Source of the DNA: an uncultured Paenalcaligenes sp.
GTDB taxonomy: Bacteria; Pseudomonadota; Gammaproteobacteria; Burkholderiales; Burkholderiaceae_B
Length of the DNA: 40,107 bases
Direction of reading: 5' to 3'
Assembly (NCBI GenBank): GCA_947632305.1
Contig: CANROS010000007.1
Location: forward strand, 1-40,107
The notes beneath the pieces are model-generated. The model did no database searches and was not told the origin of the DNA. It was given only the letters and a program-made list of their open reading frames with translations. Of this stretch, positions 34,318 through 40,107 are shown one piece after another. The translations under genes and the position numbers were made by a program. Positions within the stretch are counted from its first letter, which is position 1; every line of letters starts with the position of its first letter.

Positions 34318-36774
34318 TTAGCGATTTAAGATCAAAATGGTTTCCTCGGTGGCGTTGGCCCGGATGGCCGCCACATCACTGTCTACTATTTTGCATTCGA
34401 AATTTTCATACAAACTGAGTTGATCGTCGTAATGGGGGCTACGTTTGCCATGACGATCCATAAAGCCACTTTGTCCGGGAGGCATGGCATCACAAAACTC
34501 TACGCCCTCTGCGCTAAAAATGACACGGTTGTTTTCTGTGCCTCTATTTTGGTAGCCAGTAAATTGATAGGTATTGCCTGGTGATGTTTGAGGGGTGCCA
34601 GTGAAGTTTTTATCGCTAAAGCGATGGATGGAGCTGGCTAATTGCCAGTTTTTTGGGTTTGGGCCCTGCTGGGCGCTTAAGCGAGCATAGGTGTTTTCTA
34701 AAGCTTGTTGAATGACGGCTTGGGATCCTGTTTCAGCAAAAATAGCATAACGGCTGGCATCAGGATGTTGCTCTAACTCTAAAGCGCGCAATAACACCTT
34801 GGTGCCCATGCTTAAGTTAATGGAGCCGGGATTTGGGCCAGCATCCGTGGCAAACCCGGTGCTTGAATAACTGGCTTGGTGTTTTTCAGGAATAAGAGGT
34901 AACAAAGCTAATTGATACATTTCCTCTAGCCAAGTTCGAAAAATCAAACGGGCGGCGGTGTTGTTGTGGCCTTGATTGTCTATCTCTAGCCCATCCCAAG
35001 CGGCTAGCGTTTGTACCATTGCATACGCTGGTTCGTTGCTTTTGAACTGGTCTGCTGCTTTTTCTAGGTGGGGTGCAAAATAGCGCCAATTGACATCCGT
35101 GTACGAAGCGGTTTTATTGAAATCCCAGATTTCCTCTAAGCTAAACTGGTCTTTTTGTGCATATTGCGTATTGAGTTCATTAACGCGATCGCCGTAGGCC
35201 CAGAAATAGGTGTCCGTATTGGTTGTATCTGGGGCGGGGCGGTTATTCCAGTTGCTTAGGTAGCCTTGGGCAGGGTTGTAGGCTTTAGGGATGGCGTCAA
35301 AGCTTAAGATGCCCTCCCACTCCATTGATCCGTCGCCTTTAGCCGGGAGGCGCATGTCTTGCTGGGCAGGGCGTTTAGGTAGATAGCCTGGGGAGACATA
35401 ACCAATATTGCCGTCTTTGTCGGCGTAATACCAGTTAATGGTGATGGCCATTTTTTCGGCTTGCTCTAAAAACTGTTCCCAGTTTTGAGCTTTGGCTACA
35501 TTTAACCAAGCCAAAAGAGATTGTACTTCATAGCCATCCCAACTTCTTTTTTTACTATAAGCCGTTTGGTTTTTTGGGTCGAATTGAGTCAACAAACCAT
35601 GGTGTGAGCTCCACACAGAAATGATTTGGTCTTTTTGGTCGCGCACATGAATGCGCTCTTGGCGTTCGGTTAAGTCTAGATAACGGCCATTAAATAGGTA
35701 TTGGGTGGGCTGTTGGGGATTAAGTTGAAGCTGATAGATGTCTACTACATCTTGGGGGCCGGCGGTAGCGCCCCAAGCGATCTGGCTGTTGGTGCCAAAT
35801 AACACAATGGGGTAGGCGAAAGGTGTATTACCGACTACATCAAATCCCGCGCCGTGTAGGCCTATACCGTAGGTGTAGCTAGGGTTATACCAACCAAACT
35901 GAGGGCCATTAATTAAAACCGTGGCATTTTCTGTGATGCGATGAGGTTGGGTCATCCACAGATTGCTGGCTTTGGGAGCAAAGTCAGGGCCAGTACCGCC
36001 CCAGTGTAGTTGTTGTTGGCTGTAGGCGGCTACGGTGGCTTGGTTGGAAATGGGAGCCAGTTTAGAAAGGGTGTCTGTAGGAGTGCTAGAGGTGGGTGCG
36101 GCGTTATTGGCTGCTGGCACGGTAGTGGGTGACTGAGGGTCGTTCAGCCAGCGTAACTCATTAAAGATACGGTGAGCTTTTTCTGGGCCATGTTGTTGCT
36201 CTAGGTCTTGTAATAGGCCTAAGGCGCTGACCTCAAGGTTCGTGTCAGAAAAACGGTTGGCCATGGAGCCTACCCAGATCATGACCACATCAAAGCCGGA
36301 CAGAGGGCTGGGCTCAAAGTCGTAGTCTACGTATTCTTTAGGTAAAAGCTCGGGGTTTTTTTTAACTTTGGCTAGATAGGCATTATAACCATCGGCATAA
36401 CCTTGGAAAATATCTGCGTCTGCTTGATTTAGCGTTGCCATTTGGCGCTGTATGGAGACGGGGTTAAAGTTTTGGCGTACGCTAATATCATAATTGAGGT
36501 AGGCGTTATTTGGGCCGGCGCCTAAGACTTCGGCAGTGGAGCCTATAAACGATCGCCGCGCCATATCAATTTGAAATAAACGGTCTTGGGCTACAGCGTA
36601 ACCATAACCATAAAATAGGCCGTAAGTGGTGTCGGCAAAAACATGGGGTACACCATAGTTATCGCGTTGAATCTCTATGGTTTGAGGTGAGGTGGCATAA
36701 GCTGAGTTAAAAAGAGCGCTAGCAATAAGGCTTAAACCCAAGAAGGTTTTTTGGGACGCTAGTAGGGGGCGCAT
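34318..36774 (-). CDS. pga: Penicillin G acylase precursor
   Basis: An 818-residue N-terminal-nucleophile hydrolase precursor. A signal peptide ends near SAYA (residue 27). The alpha chain follows, with IEIQRDNYGVPHVFADTTYG, then a Pro/Thr/Ala-rich spacer (about 215-255) that is removed. The beta chain starts at Ser270 in KASNLWMTQ. Counting Ser270 as beta-1, known catalytic residues fall in place: Gln23 (292), Ala69 (338) and Asn241 (510). Cys761 and Cys794 correspond to beta-492 and beta-525, which I recall as the stabilising disulfide of the Alcaligenes faecalis enzyme. It hydrolyses phenylacetyl amides such as penicillin G in the periplasm; its natural substrate is unknown. GAGGAGA precedes the ATG by 6 bases. 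Confidence 0.95.
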   Translation of the reverse strand: MRPLLASQKTFLGLSLIASALFNSAYATSPQTIEIQRDNYGVPHVFADTTYGLFYGYGYAVAQDRLFQIDMARRSFIGSTAEVLGAGPNNAYLNYDISVRQNFNPVSIQRQMATLNQADADIFQGYADGYNAYLAKVKKNPELLPKEYVDYDFEPSPLSGFDVVMIWVGSMANRFSDTNLEVSALGLLQDLEQQHGPEKAHRIFNELRWLNDPQSPTTVPAANNAAPTSSTPTDTLSKLAPISNQATVAAYSQQQLHWGGTGPDFAPKASNLWMTQPHRITENATVLINGPQFGWYNPSYTYGIGLHGAGFDVVGNTPFAYPIVLFGTNSQIAWGATAGPQDVVDIYQLQLNPQQPTQYLFNGRYLDLTERQERIHVRDQKDQIISVWSSHHGLLTQFDPKNQTAYSKKRSWDGYEVQSLLAWLNVAKAQNWEQFLEQAEKMAITINWYYADKDGNIGYVSPGYLPKRPAQQDMRLPAKGDGSMEWEGILSFDAIPKAYNPAQGYLSNWNNRPAPDTTNTDTYFWAYGDRVNELNTQYAQKDQFSLEEIWDFNKTASYTDVNWRYFAPHLEKAADQFKSNEPAYAMVQTLAAWDGLEIDNQGHNNTAARLIFRTWLEEMYQLALLPLIPEKHQASYSSTGFATDAGPNPGSINLSMGTKVLLRALELEQHPDASRYAIFAETGSQAVIQQALENTYARLSAQQGPNPKNWQLASSIHRFSDKNFTGTPQTSPGNTYQFTGYQNRGTENNRVIFSAEGVEFCDAMPPGQSGFMDRHGKRSPHYDDQLSLYENFECKIVDSDVAAIRANATEETILILNR

Positions 36775-36915
36775 GGATAAGTCTCCTCATTTGATACGTT
36801 TTTTTTATGTTGTTTGTTAAAAGCGTGCTTATTTATAATCTAGCATCATAAGTTAAGGGAGATTGGTAGAGGCTTCAAGAGAGGGCTTGTACTAGGTTCC
36901 GCATATAAAATACGT

Positions 36916-36947
36916 AAAAGAAACGCCCCATAAATGGGGCGCTTTTT
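36916..36947. terminator. Intrinsic terminator after valS
   Basis: CGCCCCA (36924-36930) and TGGGGCG (36935-36941) form a 7-bp stem with a 4-base loop. In the minus direction TTTCTTTTA follows; in the plus direction TTTTT follows. It lies 15 bases past the valS stop codon and separates valS from the acylase. The region 36775-36915, upstream of the acylase, holds no other gene and no clear promoter consensus. Confidence 0.8.
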
Positions 36948-36962
36948 CGTACAGCTTGGGAT

Positions 36963-39818
36963 TTAGGCGTTGAGGCGCGCTAGTTGTTGCTGGATTTTTT
37001 CCAAGGTTTGGCTAAAGCTAGCCAGTCTCTCGCGTTCTTGTTGAACGACGGCTTCGGGTGCGCGTTCTACAAAACTGGCGTTATTGAGTTTGCCATTGGC
37101 TTTGGCGATTTCGCCAGAAAGACGATCAATCTCTTTGGTTAAGCGTGCTGTTTCGGCTTCGACGTCCACTTCTATGTGTAGCATCAATTGGGTCGTGCCT
37201 ACGACTTGTACCGGTGCGCCTAAATCTGGCAGTTGAGTGTGGATTTCCACCTCGGCTAGCTTTGCTAGGGCTTTGAGGTAGGGTGTGTTTTGTGCTAATA
37301 CGTTTGCATCGCCTTGTGCCAAAAGTGGGGCTCGTTCTGACGGAGATAAGCCCATCTCGCTGCGCAAGGCCCGGATAGCATCCACTTGAGCTTTAAGCTC
37401 GTTCACACTTTTTTCCGCGGCTTCGTTGAGTTCAGCGGCATTGAACTCGGGGTACGCTTGCACGCTGATGCTGAGGTCTTGCTCGGCTGTGCGTTTACCG
37501 GCGATCAAGGCCACTTTTTGCCAAAGCTCTTCGGTGATGTAAGGAATGATGGGGTGGGCCAAACGCAGTACGGTTTCTAGCACTTCAATTAACGTGCGTT
37601 GCGTGCCTAAACGCTGTGCCGAGTTGCCTTGTTGAATTTGGACTTTGGCCATCTCTAGGTACCAGTCGCAGTACTCATCCCAAACAAAGTGGTAGATGGC
37701 ATTGGCGATATTGTCAAAGCGGTACTCAGCAAAGTTGCGCTCTACCAGTTGGATTAAGCGTTGTAATTGACTGCGAATCCATTGGTCTACCACGGAGTAT
37801 TCGGCGACGGCATCAGGTTGAGCAAAAGGCTGCTCGGCTTCGGTGTTCATCAACACAAAGCGGGTGGCATTCCAGAGCTTGTTGTTGAAATTACGATAGC
37901 CTTCGCAGCGTTTTAGGTCAAAGTTGATATTGCGTCCCAACGTGGCATAAGCGGCCATGGTAAAACGCAGCGCATCGGTACCATAGGCGGGCACGCCATC
38001 GGGGTAGTCTTTGCGGGTGCGTTTGGCAATGCTGTCTGCTTGTTTGGGGTTCATCAAGCCAAAGGTGCGCTTTTGAACTAGGGTTTCAAGATCAATGCCC
38101 TCAATGAGGTCTACGGGGTCAATGGTATTGCCACGAGATTTGCTCATTTTTTTACCTTCCATGTCGCAGACTAAGCCGTGTACATAGACGGTGTTAAAGG
38201 GGACTTGGCCTGTCATGTGCATGCTCATCATGACCATGCGCGCCACCCAGAAGAAAATAATATCAAAGCCTGTGACTAAGATGCTGGAGGGTAGGTATTT
38301 GGCAAGATCAGGGGTCTGCTCGGGCCAACCCAAATCGGTAAAAGGCACTAGCGCAGAAGAAAACCAAGTGTCGAGTACGTCTTCGTCACGGCGCAAATCG
38401 CCTGTGATGCCTTGGGCTTGGGCTTTTTCTTGGGCTTCGGCTTCGTTGCGAGCGACGATAATGGTGCCGTCCTCGGCATACCAGGCGGGAATTTGGTGAC
38501 CCCACCAAAGCTGACGGGAAATGCACCAGTCTTGGATGTTGTTTAGCCACTGATTGTAAGTGGTGCTCCAGTTGTCAGGCACGAACTTAACTTGACCGTT
38601 TTCTACGACCTCTAGGGCTACCTCGGTGATGCTTTTGCCGGGATGCATAGAGTTTTCAGGCGCCGCTTTGCTCATGGCCACAAACCATTGGTCGGTCAGC
38701 ATGGGCTCAATAACGGTGCTAGTGCGATCGCCACGAGGCACCATCAGCGTATGGGGCTTAATGGCTTGTAGGGCGTCTATCGCCTCAAGATCAGCCACGA
38801 TTTGTTTGCGGGCTTCGAAGCGATCTAGGCCTTGGTATTTTTCAGGGGCATTTTCGTTGATTTTGGCATCTAAGGTCAGAATATTGATTTTTTCTAAACC
38901 ATGACGTTCACCTACGGCATAGTCATTGAAGTCGTGCGCTGGCGTGACCTTAACCACACCTGTACCGAATTCACGGTCTACGTAGTCGTCTGCAATAATG
39001 GGGATTTCGCGACCAACCAAAGGTAGAGTCACGGTTTGACCAATCAGGTGCTGATAGCGCTCGTCTTCGGGGTGTACCATTAGGGCCACATCCCCTAGCA
39101 TGGTTTCTGGGCGAGTGGTGGCAACGACGAGGTGAGTGAGAGCCCCGGAGGCTTGGGTGAGGGGGTAGCGGATTTCCCACAAATGACCTTGCTCTTCGAC
39201 ACTTTCCACCTCTAGGTCAGAGACGGCGGTGCCTAAAACGGGGTCCCAGTTCACTAAACGCTTGCCGCGATAAATTAAGCCTTGTTCGTGTAAACGTACA
39301 AAAGTTTCGGCTACACCGCGGGTGAGGTTTTCATCCATGGTGAAGTATTCGCGTTCCCAGTCGCACGAAGAGCCTAAGCGACGAATTTGTTCGGTAATCG
39401 CGTTGCCAGACTGCTCTTTCCATTCCCAGACTTTTTCTACAAAACGTTCGCGGCCTAAATCGTGGCGCGAGATGTTTTGCTGGTCTAGTTGGCGTTCTAC
39501 GATGATCTGAGTCGCAATACCAGCGTGGTCGGTGCCGGGGATAAAGGCAGTGTCAAAACCTTTCATGCGGTGATAGCGTGTTAAGCCATCCATGATGGTT
39601 TGGTTAAATGCATGGCCCATGTGCAAGGTACCCGTCACATTAGGAGGGGGGCATTGAATGACAAAAGCAGGGCTGGTGCCGTCTGCGCTAGGGACATGTT
39701 GACCGCTGCGAAATAAACCGGCCTGTTCCCATTGCGCATAACGCTGACTTTCAATGTCTTTGGGTTCAAAGCTTTTGGCAAGCTGATCGAGTAGAGAAGT
39801 ATTGGAAGAGTTGGTCAT
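36963..39818 (-). CDS. valS: Valyl-tRNA synthetase
   Basis: A 951-residue class I synthetase. The HIGH motif lies in [15 protein letters not shown] (about residues 57-71) and KMSKS at 557-561 ([10 protein letters not shown]). The CP1 editing domain includes [20 protein letters not shown]. An anticodon-binding helical region and a C-terminal coiled-coil arm ([20 protein letters not shown]) complete it, as in E. coli ValS of the same length. It charges tRNA-Val and hydrolyses mischarged Thr. It is transcribed away from ndk, with a 239-bp AT-rich gap between the two. Confidence 0.97.
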   Translation of the reverse strand: MTNSSNTSLLDQLAKSFEPKDIESQRYAQWEQAGLFRSGQHVPSADGTSPAFVIQCPPPNVTGTLHMGHAFNQTIMDGLTRYHRMKGFDTAFIPGTDHAGIATQIIVERQLDQQNISRHDLGRERFVEKVWEWKEQSGNAITEQIRRLGSSCDWEREYFTMDENLTRGVAETFVRLHEQGLIYRGKRLVNWDPVLGTAVSDLEVESVEEQGHLWEIRYPLTQASGALTHLVVATTRPETMLGDVALMVHPEDERYQHLIGQTVTLPLVGREIPIIADDYVDREFGTGVVKVTPAHDFNDYAVGERHGLEKINILTLDAKINENAPEKYQGLDRFEARKQIVADLEAIDALQAIKPHTLMVPRGDRTSTVIEPMLTDQWFVAMSKAAPENSMHPGKSITEVALEVVENGQVKFVPDNWSTTYNQWLNNIQDWCISRQLWWGHQIPAWYAEDGTIIVARNEAEAQEKAQAQGITGDLRRDEDVLDTWFSSALVPFTDLGWPEQTPDLAKYLPSSILVTGFDIIFFWVARMVMMSMHMTGQVPFNTVYVHGLVCDMEGKKMSKSRGNTIDPVDLIEGIDLETLVQKRTFGLMNPKQADSIAKRTRKDYPDGVPAYGTDALRFTMAAYATLGRNINFDLKRCEGYRNFNNKLWNATRFVLMNTEAEQPFAQPDAVAEYSVVDQWIRSQLQRLIQLVERNFAEYRFDNIANAIYHFVWDEYCDWYLEMAKVQIQQGNSAQRLGTQRTLIEVLETVLRLAHPIIPYITEELWQKVALIAGKRTAEQDLSISVQAYPEFNAAELNEAAEKSVNELKAQVDAIRALRSEMGLSPSERAPLLAQGDANVLAQNTPYLKALAKLAEVEIHTQLPDLGAPVQVVGTTQLMLHIEVDVEAETARLTKEIDRLSGEIAKANGKLNNASFVERAPEAVVQQERERLASFSQTLEKIQQQLARLNA

Positions 39819-39926
39819 TGTGTTGCTAGTTAAGGCAAGATCTGGGGGGCTGTCCCCAAAAAGCTGCGATTAAAAAATAATAAGTCTAAAAGCTGTATTT
39901 TAAGATGCGGCAGGACGCTGTGGGCA

Positions 39927-39935
39927 TGTTAAAAT
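39927..39935 (+). promoter_or_regulatory. Possible extended -10 promoter for ndk
   Basis: TGTTAAAAT has the TGnTAnaaT form of an extended -10 element, which can work without a strong -35 box. It would give ndk a leader of about 115 bases. A second weak -10-like TATACT lies nearer, at 40042-40047. The valS-ndk gap (39819-40057) otherwise shows only an AT-rich inverted repeat ATCAAAA/TTTTGAT (39955-39979). Confidence 0.35.
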
Positions 39936-40057
39936 ACTTCGCTATCTTAAAAAGATCAAAAGTGATTGTTTTTTTTGATAAAAACAACATTTTCCTTGTC
40001 ACTGTCGCGCTTGCTTATGCAGGCACGACGTCATTTTTGTTTATACTGGGATTTTAC

Positions 40058-40107
40058 ATGGCTATTGAACGCACCCTATCTATTATTAAGCCTGATGCTG
40101 TTGCTAA
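40058..40107 (+). CDS. ndk: Nucleoside diphosphate kinase, N-terminal fragment
   Basis: Only the first 16 codons are in the window: MAIERTLSIIKPDAVA. This is the invariant N terminus of Ndk (RTLSIIKPDAV), so identification is good although the rest, including the catalytic His, lies outside. Ndk balances nucleoside triphosphate pools by moving the gamma phosphate from ATP. A GGGATTTTAC stretch precedes the ATG. Confidence 0.9.
   Translation, partial: MAIERTLSIIKPDAVA

Noticed and set aside
1-40107. CRISPR array, tRNA, rRNA, insertion sequence, integrase or toxin-antitoxin pair
   Set aside because: No regularly spaced repeats, cloverleaf candidates in gaps, transposase motifs or small paired genes were seen.

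Overview
The window reads as chromosomal DNA of a betaproteobacterium of the order Burkholderiales, most likely family Alcaligenaceae (Alcaligenes/Paenalcaligenes type). The best single pointer is the gene at 34318-36774. It encodes a penicillin G acylase that matches my memory of the Alcaligenes faecalis enzyme in length, catalytic residues and a disulfide cysteine pair. Gene orders such as trxA-rho, parE-parC and rpsP-rimM-trmD also fit a proteobacterium. The family assignment is inference, because no database search was possible.

Layout, left to right. (1) 1-3712, plus strand: the end of a periplasmic binding protein followed by livH, livM, livG and livF, a branched-chain-amino-acid type (HAAT) ABC importer. 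(2) 3804-7235, minus strand: glnE (glutamine synthetase adenylyltransferase) followed by queH (queuosine synthesis). (3) 7255-10854, plus strand: the giant envelope protein YhdP, diverging from glnE across only 19 bp. (4) 10916-12563, minus strand: trxA then rho, with a terminator after rho. (5) 12802-20811, plus strand: parE, parC (topoisomerase IV), a 2Fe-2S/FAD oxidoreductase, a DadA-like D-amino acid dehydrogenase and a UgpB-like binding protein without its transporter. (6) 20913-29487, plus strand: eight tightly packed genes for an R64/TCP-like type IVb pilus, in the order pilL-pilN-pilO-pilP-pilQ-pilR-pilS-pilV. (7) 29584-34275, plus strand: alaS, a TusA-like gene, rpsP, rimM, trmD. (8) 34318-39818, minus strand: penicillin G acylase and valS. 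(9) 40058 to the end: the start of ndk.

The accessory highlight is the pilus cluster. It supplies an outer-membrane secretin lipoprotein (PilN), a second lipoprotein (PilL), inner-membrane and periplasmic assembly proteins (PilO, PilP), an ATPase (PilQ), a platform protein (PilR), a major prepilin (PilS) and a large tip-type minor prepilin (PilV). No prepilin peptidase, lytic transglycosylase, shufflon or recombinase lies beside it, so processing enzymes must come from elsewhere in the genome. Its first gene sits directly behind a terminator hairpin that can also pair with the gene's Shine-Dalgarno sequence, which suggests an attenuation or translational switch.

The remaining genes are mostly housekeeping. 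No tRNA, rRNA, CRISPR array, insertion sequence or integrase was found. No gene-free stretch exceeds 300 bases; the two longest are 12564-12801 and 39819-40057, both described below.
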